From assembly GCF_022376445.1 (NCBI RefSeq), contig NW_025955025.1:1-64000 (forward strand): a stretch of 64,000 nucleotides of DNA, given 5' to 3'. The notes beneath the pieces were generated by a model, which ran no database searches, was not told the origin of the DNA, and saw only the letters and a list, made by a program, of their open reading frames with translations. The stretch is from Fomitopsis serialis (Eukaryota > Basidiomycota > Agaricomycetes > Polyporales > Fomitopsidaceae). Positions within the stretch are counted from its first letter, which is position 1. Each line of letters begins with the position of its first letter. Position numbers and translations under genes: made by a program. Shown piece after piece: positions 42,365-54,900 of this stretch.

Positions 42365-44985
42365 GTACTAGTCTCACAGATCTGAAATGCAATCATCATC
42401 TCGATTCTCCATGTACCGCGAGCACTTGCTATCTATCGATCATGTGCAAAAGAGGCTGCTCTACCACCAGGTCGACACCGGCAATGGCGGTCATCGCGGT
42501 CTCCAGGCCCTGCCTTTCTTCATCTGACAGAGTCACAGTGACAAGAGCCTGGAGGGTGACTCGGAGATCTTCACTCCCGGCAGCGAAGCAGAGCGTCGCA
42601 TTTCATTCTTCGCGCAGTCGCTGACGGCCGCGGTCCCGGAGCCTATTCCTGTCGATGCGATGCCGACGTTCACAGTCTTGACACCTCATTACCAGAAGGT
42701 CAGTGTGCATTTTATAGCGGTATGAAACGTGCCAAATGGTTCTCTAGATCCTTCTCTCGTTGCGTGAGATTATCAGGGAAGAGGACCAAAACACTCGTGT
42801 CACGCTACTCGAGTGTTTCAAGCAGCTGCACCCAGTCGAGTGGGACAACTTCGTGAAGGGTACCAAGATTCTCGCCGAGGAGTCGGCAATTCACAACGGC
42901 ACGAGCCCCTTCGGCAACGACGAGAAGGGTCAGTCCAAGGCTGTCGATCTGCCATTCTACTGCATCGGGTTCAAGAGCGCGGCTCCGGAGTTCACTCTGC
43001 GGACGCGTATTTTGGCCTCACTGCGTGCACAGACGCTCTACCGTACCGTCTCCAGCATGACGAACTACGCGAAGGCCATCGAGCTCCTCTACCGTGCTGA
43101 GAATCCGGAAGTCGTTCAGCTCTTCGGCGGAAACACGGACAAGCTCGAACGCGAATTGGAGCGTATGGCGCGTCGCAAGTTCAAGTTTGCCGTTTCGATG
43201 CAGCAGTACTGAAGTTCAACCAGGAGGAGCAGGAGAACGCCGAGTTCCTCCTTCGTGCATGCCCCGGCCTGCAGATCGTTTATCTCAAGGAAGAGGTGTC
43301 GCGCAAGGAGAGCGGCAAGATCCGCCTGTTCTCCGCGCTCTTCGATGGGCACTCCGAGACCATCCCTGAGACTGGCTGTCGTCGTCGGAAGTTCCGCCCT
43401 GAGTTCCCCGGTAACCCCATTCTTGGTGACGGAAAGTCCGACAACCAGAACCACGCGATCATCTTCCACCGTGGCGAGTACATCCAGCTCATCGATGCGA
43501 AGGACAATCAGTTCGAGGAATGTCTCATGATTCGTAACGTCTTTGGTGATTTCGAGGAGTACTCTGCATCGAGCCGGAGCCTGTACGCGCAATTGAGGCC
43601 AGAAGGACTTCGTCCGCAACCCCCTCGCGATTGTCGGTGCGCGAGAGTATATCTTCTCGGAGAACATTGGTATTCTCGGCGGCTTGGCCGATTGAAAATG
43701 AACAGACTTGCGGTACTCTCACGGCGTGTTCCCTCGCCTACATTGGCGGCAAATTGCACTATGGTCAGCCTGATTTCCTCAACGCGCTCTACATGACCAC
43801 GCGCGGTGGTGTCTTGAAGGCTCAGAAGGGTCTGCACCTGAACAAGGATATCTACGCCGGCATAAACACGTTCGGTCGGGAGGGGGAGGGGGTCGCATCA
43901 AGGACACCGAGCACTACCAGTGTGGTAAAGGACTTGACCTCGGTTTCAGCACCATTTTCAACTTCGAGACGAAAACCGTTACGGGTATGGGCGAGCAGAA
44001 GCTCAGTCGAGAGTGCTACCTCGGAACGCAGCTGCCCATCGACCGTTTCCTGACGTTCTACTACGGCCACCCCGGTTTTCACATCCATGACATGCTGGTC
44101 ATCTCGTCCGTGCAGATCTTCACGACGAGTAAGCAGACTACCTTCGCCGTGGCGCAAAGCTGACTTTCTTAACAGTGCTTTACCTCGGAATGCCCAAGGG
44201 TCAACTGAAGCTTTGCGAATACACACCATCTGGCGCGTTCATCGGCGTGGCAGGCTGCTACAATCTCAGCCCAGTGTTCCAGTGGATCAACAGGCGTATC
44301 ATCAGTATCTTCTTGGTGTTCCTGATCGCGTACTTGCGTCTGTTCTTGCAAGGTATGATTTTTTCAACACATTGTTGTGTTGTCGATGCTGAGTGCCGCT
44401 GGCAGAATTCGTTGAACGTGGTACCTGGAAGGCCGTTATCCGTTTGAGGAAGCACTTTGCATCCCTGTCACCCGCATTTAAAGTCTTCTCAGTCCGGATC
44501 TACTCACATTCCATTGCGAGCAACTTGACATTTGGTGGAGCTCGTTATATCGCGACAGGACGTGGGTTCACGACGACAAGAATCTCATTCAGCATCCGAT
44601 ACTCGTGTTTCGCTGGCCCTAGTATCTACCTTGGTATGAGGCAATTGGCGAGGCTGCTCTGCGTCACAATCACGCTGTGGACTGGATGGGTTGTCTATTC
44701 TGGGCCACCGTCCTTGCACTTCGCATCTCGCCATTTCTTTTCAACCTGCGCCAGTTCTCCGCGGCGGACTTCATCGTTGACTGCACGTGAGTACTTTCAT
44801 GCTGCCTTATGTTGCGTCCTGTGCTTACATACCTCCACGGAGTTCTTGCTTTGGATGAACCGGGGCAACTCTCAGGTCCCTCAGAACTCATGGGTCGGCT
44901 ACTGCCGTCTCTCACGGACGATAATCACTGGTTACAAGAAGAAACACGGCCATCCGTCTGAGAAGCTGTCCGGCGATGTTCCTCG
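42365..44985 (+). pseudogene. 1,3-beta-glucan synthase (FKS-type) pseudogene, fragment A
   Basis: Plus strand, collinear with the catalytic C-terminal part of [23 protein letters not shown] leads into [20 protein letters not shown] and [20 protein letters not shown]. Then come [40 protein letters not shown] and [40 protein letters not shown] and [19 protein letters not shown] follow. Last are the membrane segments near 44200-44900 ([37 protein letters not shown]) and YKKKHGHPSEKLSGDVPRA. The intact enzyme is a plasma-membrane synthase of cell-wall glucan. Frameshifts (near 43207, 43590, 43690, 43885 and elsewhere) and internal losses make this copy non-functional. Introns are retained at about 42700-42748, 44130-44175 and 44353-44404. 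Confidence 0.93.
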
Positions 44986-44989
44986 GGCG

Positions 44990-46120
44990 TGTTGGCAAAC
45001 TTCCAGATGAAGCTCGGCCTTGGTATAGGGGAACAACAGGCTCGGCCGCGAGTACTACTATCTCGGTACGCAGCTGCGCCTCGACCAGTTCTTGGCATTC
45101 TACTACGAACATCCTGGTTTCCACATCAACAATATTCTCTCTATTCTCTCTATTCAGGTGTTCATGGTCACTCGTAAGTGCCAATTATAATGCTGTCCGA
45201 CGTTCTGCTGACCAGCTGTATAATGTTGTACCTGGGAACCTTGAACAAGGAGCTCGCAATTTGTACCACGGATGTGTCTGGGAAACGATGCCAATGGTTA
45301 GGATGGCTGCTACAATATCAGCCTGACTTTGACTGGGTCAAGCGTTGCATCACGCCCATATTCTTGGTGTTCTTTGTAGCATTCCTGCCATTGTTCTTGC
45401 AAGGCGTGTTCTCTGTTCTCGTCCGCTATGCTGCTGCGCTCAATGCTCTCCCTAGAACAGCTCGAGCGAGGCACTGGCAAGGCGTTGGTCTGGCCAGCTC
45501 CTTTCGTTCTCTCCTATCTTCGAGGTCTTCTCGAAGCGGATCAATTCACAGTCGATCGTAAGCAACTTGATATTTGGCGGCGCTCGCTATAACGCGACTG
45601 GACGAGGTTTTGCAACAACCCGTATCTCATTCGCCGTTCTACACTCCCGCTTCGCCGGCCCGAACATTTACATGGGTATGCGCGACGACCTCTTGCTCAC
45701 GTATGCGACCATGGCCCTTTGGACTCCCTATCTCATCTACTTCTGGTTCTCGGTCATGCCTCTCTGCATTGCGTTCTTCGTCTTCAATCCTCATCAGTTC
45801 AACTTCCCGGACTTCAAGCTTCATCATTGACTCTGGCGATCTCCTTCGTTGGATGTCTCGCGATGACTCGCATACGAAGGCGCGCAGCTGGTACTATTAC
45901 GGCGTACTATGATCACTGGCTACAAGAAGAAACTTGGTCACCTCTCGGAGAAGCTGTCTGGCGATGTTCCCCATGCACGATGGCGGGCAGTACTGCTCTC
46001 GGAGATCGTCTGGCCCATCTGCATGGCGGCCCTCTTCATCGTGGCCTACATGTTCGTCAAGTCGTTCCCGACGAAGTGTAAGCAGAATCTACACGCTCTC
46101 ATTCGTATGGCCGGTGGGCG
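44990..46120 (+). pseudogene. 1,3-beta-glucan synthase fragment B, from a divergent paralogue, fused to fragment A
   Basis: Begins [12 protein letters not shown], the position of fragment A near 43960, and repeats the same part of the protein with different residues. [20 protein letters not shown] is followed by MLYLGTLNKELAICTTDVSG, LIFGGARYNATGRGFATTRI and PLCIAFFVFNPHQFNFPDFK. YKKKLGHLSEKLSGDVPHAR leads into LLSEIVWPICMAALFIVAYM and FVKSFPTKCKQNLHALIRMA, where the similarity ends. Many frameshifts. It extends past the end of fragment A, so it is not a simple copy of it. The divergence between the two fragments suggests two FKS paralogues or an old duplication. Confidence 0.9.
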
Positions 46121-48889
46121 GGCAGTCCTGTCCAGTGGATGGGTGGGTGGTGGATGGCAAGGGTGGGCTGACCGAGGTGCGAATGCTCGCACGTCTCTCA
46201 CCCCAGACAACTGCGCACGGGAAGCCCATGTGGCCAAGTTGCGCCGACTCGGAAGTGCGCCACCATTGCCACTTGCACTGGCGAAGTCTGCGACGACCTC
46301 TTGTCGACTCGCGGACCCATGACAGATTGCCATCCGGCAAGCCTGTGGTTGCAATGGTCGCCAACGCACGCGGTCGGTCAGCGGAGAAGTCCGTGCACGC
46401 GCAGATGAGCCGGCCACGACATGTGTGAGGGCTGTCGTCCAGCGGGGCAGTGCCCTATCGGCAAAGACACAACAGTTTGCTGCCCAGCGAGCGAGACGAG
46501 ATGGCCAATCGTGGCGTCAGTGGCGAGAGGCACGTGCACCAGGAGTGAAGCTACTTTGTAGTCGGGCAAGTGCCCATCATCATTGAAAAAGTGAAATGTT
46601 GCTTACCCTCCTTTGTCACGTTCTCCGTCCAGGTTTGAATGAGCCATTCAAAAGAGAAGCAGGCGCTGGCGACTGGAGTGCGTTGCTCTCCATACATGTC
46701 TATTCGGCGGTCGTCCAGATGGGGTACTTCTTCCGGCCGATACGCAAATCTGACTGGCCAGCACGCCCGGTCATTCTCCTCGCGGCGCGCCGAGGTATAC
46801 CGACAACCGAGCTTCGACAGCTGCCATGTCCTCGCCGCAGCTACATCAATGCTCTCCGTGCGCGTGCACACGCGCTCGGTGGGGGCTGCATGGGGGCGGC
46901 TGTCGTCTGGTGTCGTGGCGCTTTGTCCAGCGGAGAGACTACGGACCGCCGTCCAATGAGGAAACGGGCTTGAGGGACGGGTTCAGACGTGCTGCGGCAA
47001 AGAGAGGCTGGGCCGGAGCAATCTTGCTTCTTTGACTCGGATGTAATACCGATTCGATACAAAAGAATACAAATACTCGAAACTATGTAACCCCAAGTAG
47101 CGTTCACTAGGCCGCTGGCAGCCACGATATATAGCTAGGGGAAACTAGGGCCCGAGCGCCGTCCGCCTCCTTGCGTCGCTTCAGCGTAAGTTACCTTGCG
47201 ACTGCAAGGAGGAGGCCCGGTCATAATTCGGGCGTGAGAATTTCCGGTTTTGTTGACCTTGTCTGTCCCACTTCCAAAAACGACAAAAACGAGAGTATCT
47301 CTTTTTGGTCAGCTACGGAGACTACAAAAACGACAGTGCGCCCGAAGTCATGTACAGCGACCTTCTCCAGTACTTACTGCTGTGGCCTGCCCTTTCTCCA
47401 TGGCAGCTTTCGCGTCCACAGGACTGAACGTTCCCCGTCATCCTCGTGACCACCCACAAGCCCCTATGTGGCACGAGACGGCCATTGATTCGTACCAACG
47501 AACTGACACGACCCCGGCGGCACAACAGCTATTCGCCGTTCCGCTCGGACAACATCGCGGAGCTCGTCCGCGAGACGACTGCTGCGCAGGTAGAGTTGCA
47601 TGAACGGTACTGCAGCAAGGTGAGGGTTGTGACGGCTTCACAGGGACGCTCAGTACGCCTGCTTATATGTCGCTAGACTCCATTAGAGCGCTGCTAAAGC
47701 GCTAAACCCTGACCCCCACAAGCGCAGCCTCTCCGGTTTCTGCAGGTTCTTAACCCCTCGTGCACGGTGGAACACCGCAATCAACGGGACGATCGCCCTC
47801 AGCACGCCCGAAGAGCCGGAGCAGCACGCTGTTCGACAGCGATGACAAGGATGTCGCTGAGAGTCCCGGGAAGAGCAGTGGGCAGCACCTCAAGTTCCAG
47901 AAGAGAACGAGCATGTGTGGTCACCCCGCAATCTAACGGAGACAAGCCGGCGGCGGTCATGGATGCGATGGCGTATGTAGGTGCACCGAGCCCGCCGCCC
48001 GCGCGGTCGACGCCCGAGAACCCAAAGGAGCGGAAGGTCAAAAGCTGCGCGGAGGCGCCGCATGCGGGGCACATGCTCCGGCACGAGCAGGACGAAGGCG
48101 CGCGCGAGTCTCTCGAGGCGCAGGTCCCGCAAGAGGTTCACGAGTACGCCGTATCATACATATCAGGCTCACGACGAACCTCGATCGTGACCGCTCACGC
48201 TCGCACCACTCGTTCTGTAGGTGTCATTTGCATGTGTGCAGTCGGCAGTGGACTAAGTACCCCGCAAACCGGGGGATCAGGATGTCGGTGAGTGCAACCC
48301 TACTTAGTTGACTGTGTGATCTGTATGACGTGCGGTCGTAGCTGGCACAGCGGGCTCCTCGAAGTACACGTAACACCGACCATGTGCTTCCAACCAGAAA
48401 GATATTTCTCAACGACGAGGGTCGCGATTACAACTTGCGTCTCGGACGCGACTTCGACTAAAACATGTCCGCAATGAGCGACTGTCCATTGCATCGGTGC
48501 ACGCCCCACTGGCATGGCAATGATCGCATCCTCAACCTGCAAAGAGCACGTTCATGCCTATCAATATATTCTGCTTCCTAGTGACATTCTGAGGCCCGGA
48601 AAACACTGCCCCGCGCGCAGCATTGCAATTGGCAACTACGAGCCTTGTATTCACTTAAGCACCCGGGCTCGTCTGAGAACTCGAAGACAATATGGCTCGA
48701 CACAATCTTGCGGAGGACCATATAACCGCAATGCTAAGTTTCAAGTCGCAAGGTCCCCAGCCGGCGCACCCGCCGGCGCCAATTGATTGACTGTAGCTTT
48801 GTTGAACTTGTCGGTTGGTGGCTGGCGTCTATCGGCACTGAGCTGCGTCCGAAATCGAACCGTGGCCTCCCCGGGCCGGCATATCATAG
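46121..48889. other. Gene-poor stretch with unidentified decayed frames
   Basis: Plus frames at 46596-46973 and 47767-48291 and the minus frame 46551-46871 show no recognised motif. Some pieces look protein-like (FDSDDKDVAESPGKSSGQHL near 47838) but do not link up. No repeats beyond simple words. Confidence 0.35.
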
Positions 48890-49080
48890 ACCTGGTGTAT
48901 GCATACGGATCGTGCCATGGATGCATGACCGTGCACGCTTCTCTCGCACGCTGCTCTACTCTTGACACACCCATCCTGGCTCTGCGTGTATGGATCGTGC
49001 CACGCCGGATGCATGATCCGTGCATGCTTTGCTCGTACGGAAGTCAATATCTAAGTGTTGGTTCTTCGTACCAGCCGTAA
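48890..49080 (+). mobile_element. Element R, copy 3 (terminal repeat only clearly shared)
   Basis: Contains the two R terminal units (GGATCGTGCC, GGATGCATGA, TGCTTTGCTCGTACGGAAGT) in the same order as at 9962-10130. Beyond about 49075 it differs from copies 1 and 2. Confidence 0.65.
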
Positions 49081-49099
49081 ACACTTCCGCTGCCTGCAG

Positions 49100-49650
49100 A
49101 AACAGCCTTCACAACCCATGCCGAACTCGGAGAAATTGGGGACCACCGAGGACGTCAAATGGGCTGCCTAAAGCTACGAGGAAAAGGAGCAGGAGGAACG
49201 CGACCCCGCCTTGATAGCGCGCGGCCGCGGCGGCGGAGGGATGCCGTCCATGGAGCCAGGCAATGGCATGGGCTGGGCGCAGTTGTACCGACGCAGGTCA
49301 AGGAGCAGGAGGTCCCCGCCCGCGGAAACCGAACGCCTGCACCAGCAGCACCAACAGCAGGAGCTCCGCGAACAGCAACAGCGCGAGCAGCAGACTCAGT
49401 CACTGCGCAAGCAGCCGTCTCGCGAGCAAATGCAGGGTAAGTGGAAGTCTTACTGAATTCGCCCAGCAGCTGATGGATCCTGTCACGGAGACGCGCAAAA
49501 TCAGTGTGACCCCGCCTGGCCCTGCCATGGGTTCGCCGAGTCGGGACGAGCACAGGCGTGCAGGAGAGGACAAAGAAGAGGTCGCGCGCAAGAGGGCAAA
49601 TGCCCCAACCACAGACAAGCGTAAGTCGTAAGCGTATGCTGTCTTGAAAG
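49100..49650 (+). pseudogene. Gln/Arg-rich low-complexity frame of unknown origin
   Basis: The plus frame around 49211-49435 encodes HQQHQQQELREQQQREQQTQ and ends at a GTAAG at about 49437. A later piece (TEFAQQLMDPVTETRKISV) may be the next exon. Gln-rich sequences occur in many nuclear fungal proteins, and nothing more specific can be said. Confidence 0.3.
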
Positions 49651-49873
49651 GTTCCGTTATTGGTGATCCGCATACCCTCTTCACAGCATCGCAGAACGCC
49701 GTTCGAGCAGACCAGTGCTCAACAACCTGGTCGTTCGCCCTGGCCACCGATGGCGCAGATCAGCATCCCCTAAATCCGACTTCAGATGCTCCCCAGTCCG
49801 TTGAATCAACTGCCTCGTACCGGCCCCGCGCCCTTCCAGATGCCTCCGGGCTCGCAGAACGCTCGCAAGCATC

Positions 49874-50053
49874 GGCCATATTGATTAGAACGGGCGTCAT
49901 CCATCTCCTCACTTCCTCGGCCGCGGTTAGTGAAAAGCGCGGAGAGCCTCCCCCGAAGTCGTCTCGCAAGAGCTGGAACGTGTCGCCGTGAATCTCTTCA
50001 AACATGTGCTCGAAGAGGAGTTGGAAGACGCTTGTTAGGTGCTGGGCCGCGTT
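49874..50053 (-). other. Coding relic shared with 37011-37191, family unknown
   Basis: The minus frame reads NAAQHLTSVFQLLFEHMFEE, GDTFQLLRDDFGGGSPRFS and AEEVRRWMTPVLINMA without a stop. It sits in a 180-residue open frame (50302-49760). See the matching relic near 37.1 kb. Confidence 0.55.
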
Positions 50054-50302
50054 TGTCGTCCTGTTGCTCCCCCATGCATCGTTGACAACACTCCGAAACA
50101 CGGGCGCGTTGCTCAATTCACGGCCAGTGAAAATGATATCCGAAGTAGAAGACCTAGCATCAAGGCAAGCGGATGATTGCGAAGGAAGGAGATGTTGAAC
50201 GCTCCCCCAATTGGTCTGAAGCGCGTCATCAAAGGGATGTTGCAGATGCGCGGATCGCCGGCAGGAGGGTGGGGCATATCCAGTGCTAGCAGTTGCCGAC
50301 AT

Positions 50303-50706
50303 TTATATCCTGGGGAGAGGGTCAAGTGCTACTTGCCGTTGCAATTACGTTTGGTGTCTCTGAGCGTCCATGAGGCGCAAGGACACATTAGTCAGAGCAT
50401 TTGGAGGGGCGCGCGCCTTAAATATTAGCTACCCTCCTCCTCCTCCTCCTAGTCCAAGTAAGGGGCGGAAGGAAAGGTCCCAACCGACAACCTGGCAAGA
50501 TTACGAAGCAAAGAGCCTTTTGCTTTAGCCTGATGCGTCTCTTCTACTGTTGCTGACCCAGCAATGCAAACGTGTTTGCCTTACTGTCCTACGCCGGCAA
50601 CTTGAAACTACTTTGATTTTGAGCCTGATAAACTCAGTGTTATATGTTATGAGCCCACCCTTGAATATTTCAAGGTCAGCCAGAGGACGGGATCATGCTG
50701 TTTGCA
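50303..50706. other. Non-coding stretch
   Basis: A (CTC)n-like tract at about 50432-50449. No gene recognised. Confidence 0.35.
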
Positions 50707-50935
50707 CACCGGAAAACGAGCGACTGGTTTCGCCCGCCAAAACTGGCCTGGCGGAATAGGCGCCGAAATTGCACCTGGCGATTTTTTTCCACAGCTGCAG
50801 AAAGCAGGCAGCTCCTATCGTGTCCGTGAGAATAGTAAGGTGATGTGTAGCAACATCACACGATTTCTCCTGCGCGAAGTGATCCTACGTGCAACAAGCA
50901 AAATGGTCGTTTGCCTTGCTGCGCCAAATTGCATG
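50707..50935 (+). repeat. Dispersed repeat Y, copy 2
   Basis: Shares ordered blocks with 27310-27535 (ACGAGCGACTG, TTTCGCCCGCC, GATCCTAC, TGCAACAAG, GCCAAATTGC). Lies about 290 bases before SINE copy 2; in the first location the SINE is about 615 bases before repeat Y, in the other orientation. Confidence 0.6.
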
Positions 50936-51228
50936 ACCGTGTCAGCCACAGCACGCCATCCTCGGCCTCTCACATTCCAACCCCGGACAGCGAGCCATCC
51001 TCTCCTTCTCCAGTTACCATAATTAGCAAAGGGATGAATTGATGACGTGGAGGGGCTGGGAGAAGCAAGCAAAGGATACAATGGATGAGCAGAAGCGAGC
51101 CTTCGTTTGGCCTGGGTTGCGATGCGCCGAGTCAAGACCATGTTGAGACCACGCAACAGGATCAGAAGGGTGTCCGCCAGAAAGGAATGCAGCCCCAATC
51201 ATTAATGATTTAGTTGACCATATGGGAA

Positions 51229-51353
51229 GTGCGTCGTGGCACAGTTGGTTGAACGCCCTACGGGGTGCATGGAGGCTGGGGTTCGAACCCTGTGCCAGGA
51301 GCTTTTGCGGTCCTACGGGATCTATGCTACCCGCTCACTGTTTCGCGACGCAC
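51229..51353 (+). mobile_element. tRNA-derived SINE, copy 2
   Basis: A box TGGCACAGTTGG at 51237-51248, B box GGTTCGAACCC at 51280-51290, body CAGGAGCTTTTGCGGTCC, end CGCGACGCAC. It matches 26571-26694 on the other strand with about 90% identity by eye. A tail of T-rich DNA follows further on (51425-51475). Confidence 0.72.
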
Positions 51354-51924
51354 AAACCCCTCTGTAATTGCGGTCATCTACGGTCGCCGTCGTCAGGCAA
51401 TAATCCCTCGTGGACTTGGCTGTTCGGCATAGACCTCCTTTTCATTTCCCTTGTTTTGTTCTGTTTTGGTGGGTCTAGTAGCCAATTCCAGCTATTTGCG
51501 TAATGTTAGATGCCCCTGGTCAGTTGCGCAGATGGTCAGGGCTCCAATCACTCCAGGTCCGCAATGTTGCGCGCCCAATGACCACGACGAAGGCTGGCGC
51601 TTGCTCTCAAGTGAAGCTTCGTTTTGGGAGTCCATCTGTACGTACAATGCCCCGGGGATGTCTATCGTCGCGCAAATAACTGTCAGGGAGGGAAGCCGGC
51701 ATTTGATACAGCGCTATACTTTTTCTAACTTGCGGTTTGCATCTGTCAGCATTTATTCCCTGCAATGCCTCGTCTCATCCCAGCTCATCCCCGGGCCACC
51801 GCACGCCCTTGGATGGCAAACAAACAACAAATTGTGCCTGGCGCAAACCGCTGGTAAGCTTGTTGTCTAATAATTATCCAGTTATACTGTACGGCGTGCT
51901 ATGGTGCTGTTGTATTTGGACGTG
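51354..51924. other. 3' flank of the helicase gene, no gene recognised
   Basis: A 139-residue plus frame (51451-51870) has no known motif and runs antisense towards the helicase gene end. Confidence 0.35.
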
Positions 51925-54900
51925 CTAGAAAAGGCCGCGAGATCGACAGAGCCACATAAACAAGTGAACGCCATTGCTGTATCTGGCGCGAGACTCCTCC
52001 ACCCGACACCACTCGGTGAACGCGGAAAGATCCATTTTGTTGCGAATATCCAAAGCATGTGTTGCAGCATCCCAGGTGCCGTTGTCCTTGAATGCTAGCC
52101 ATGTTGCAATGGCAACAAAATCATTCCAAGGACAGCCCTTGCCTGGCTGGTGGGGCCGATGCGCATCAGGCATGTACCGGCCAATAGGTGCACCACAGCC
52201 AAAGCAATAACCAGCGCTGCCTGAGCCTGGCTGCGACGCACGCTTGAAGTCAACCCAACCCATGCCATGAGGCACAAATGTGACTCCAAGCGTGGAGCAA
52301 CAGTCCGCAAAAAGGGTCTTATGCTTTGGCACAAGTCGACCTCCCACCATCCAGCAAACGGGGCATTTGCCTTTCAGTCTTGTCAGATAGCTTGACAAGG
52401 TAGCTGATAGGGTCTGCCGTGCTTTTTCGTCCATTCTCGCGTCTGCGGCTTCAAACTCAACCACCGCTCTGGAAGTTGAATGATGGTGCTCTTGGCGTGC
52501 CTGAATTACTCAACATCAGCCACTTCTGCCCAGGCAAATGTGTGGTATATACTGGCTGACCTGCGGATTATAGCTGGGTACATCTGCTTGTAAGAAGACA
52601 GAGTCATCCATGCCATCATACATGTACGCGTCGTCGTCCGCTGCTGGGGATGTACTGGCATGCGCTTCCGAGTTGATGGGTTGTGACCCGAAAGACAGCT
52701 TCTGCAGGCACCTCTCAGAAGGCACAGATGAGCGAGACGAACAGTCCCTGATGAGCTGGAGCATCTCTGTGTCCGGCTGGCAAACATCACATAGCTCGTC
52801 GCCGTTTGCCTCGTTGCAACTCTGCAACTCCCCATCCATGGCAGCCGTGAGGATTGACCGGCGACATTCCTTCGAGTTCCTTGCTAACTGGTTCATGATT
52901 CTGGAAAGGCCAAAATCAGGTTCCTCAACCTTGCGCGTATCTCCGTCATGTGCCAGCACAACCATACATGGACGACCTCGACGACCTCCTCTTGCTGCAG
53001 CCTGGACGAAGTCGACGGCCCCATGAGGGCTATGGAGGAAGATGATGAGATCAACATAAGGGGCGTCAATGCCGTGAACAAATGCACTTGTGGCCGCGAT
53101 ACATCGTTCAGCTGGCCTCGAGCTCGTCATCCAAGTATGCTGGGCATCATCCCGGTCCTTTGTGGACATTTTCGCGTGGTACTTCAAGCAACCAAGCTTG
53201 GAGGAGATATCGTCGCAGTCAGCCACCGTAGAACAAAAGACGACAACATTGGAGTCTTGCTTGACGAGCCCTCTCCGATGACACTCGTGTGCTAGGTTCC
53301 ACACCAGCGACCGGACATCCTGCGCTGACCGGCAATGGATGTTATGATACCGAAGCTCCTTTCGACCTGTGCGTTCGCGGATCATCGTCAACCTATCTGG
53401 TTGCATTCCAATCTTCTGGAAGAAAGCATCCTCGTGATCTGGGCTGATTGTGGCGGAGAGGTATATCTTGGGAAAAGCCACCTGACGCAAGCGGTCGATC
53501 TCTTTCAGTTGAGGGCGGAAGAGAGAGGAAGTGAGGATTTGATGTGCCTCATCCACAACAATACGGCGAAGACGATTTTTCTGGGCTTGAATGAAGCTTC
53601 CGTGGAAAATCAACAGAGCACAGATGAGGCAAAACTGAGGTCAACGCACGTGAAAAGTGACGCAAAACGGCAATGTTCCCAAGACGCGAACAACAGCTGA
53701 AGGTCGTCTGGAGGAGGACTAGAAGAGTTGAATCTGGCTGCCTTGATCCCATTTGCAGCCGCCCGCCGGAGTTGATCGTTGATGATGGCAACAAACGGGA
53801 CGAACACAATTGAGAGACCTTTGTCGTCTGTGACTGCAGGCACTTCGTAGCACATGCTCTTCCCACCGCCAGTTGGCAGTATGGCGACGACGTTCTGGTC
53901 AAGGGAGAGGGATGACGAGATGAGACGGTACTGAGAGTCTGATGTAAACGTGGCCTCCGGGTTCCGCAGCGTGATCTGCAGACATTTCAGCACTTCGGCT
54001 TTTGGGATCACGGCCACAGAGGGCTTTGCTGAGACAACTCCATGTGATGGTTCCGGGTGGCGTGCAGGGAAATCATGATACCTAGGAGTTGGGCTAGGAG
54101 TTTGGCCACTGAGGGTTGACTCGAGGTCAGCAGTTGATGGGAGACTTGGAGTTGCGTTCATGGTAGGCCCAGAACCCAACTCGTCAACGTCCATGAGTTG
54201 CGAGGCTTGCTCTTCGTGTGCCTGATCCCCAGGGGAAGGGATGGAAGAGTCAGATGAATGGCCCAATGGCTGCTGATGCTGTTGGTTTGGCTGTGGGGGG
54301 TAGCTGAAAGGCGGTGTGAGCAGGTTTGGGATGGGGTGAGCGGAGTGGCCAGAGGTTGAGCGCATGGCAGCAAGACCGTCCATAACAGACGTGCGTACAA
54401 GATCTTCCAGCTCAACTTTGAGCGATTCAATCCCTCGAGTCACTGCGCCAGCCACAAGCCCAGAAAGCTGAGCAAGATCAAAAGTGGGCTGGGCAGGGAG
54501 CGATTGATTGGACTGGGCAGTTTGACCACTGCCAGTGTTTGCCTGATATCCGAACAGACGCAGAGCAACAGGGCACGGTGACTCGCCAAGACCCATCACA
54601 TTGTGCCACGCTGCGCCAAACTGGCGACTCTGGAGCATGGCGTCTGTGGTGAGGTATGGAAGATGTCCCACCTCCCGAGCGTAGACACGACGTGCCATGT
54701 CCGTGTTGTGGTTCATGGATTTGTCGCCAAAGTTGTCGACAATGCCAGAAGGGGGGATGAACTCGCGCATGATTGATACCGCTATGTGTCGCCAGTAATG
54801 GAGTGATAGGTCGCAGCCCATGTAATCATGGGTGACGCGTTCCAGGATGTGGGAAAACTGCCCTGAGTCAAGTTGCTCGCCGTTGGACATCCACATATAC

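Noticed and set aside
49155..49673. A 172-residue minus frame opposite the Gln-rich region
   Set aside because: Antisense of a GC-rich low-complexity stretch, without motif.
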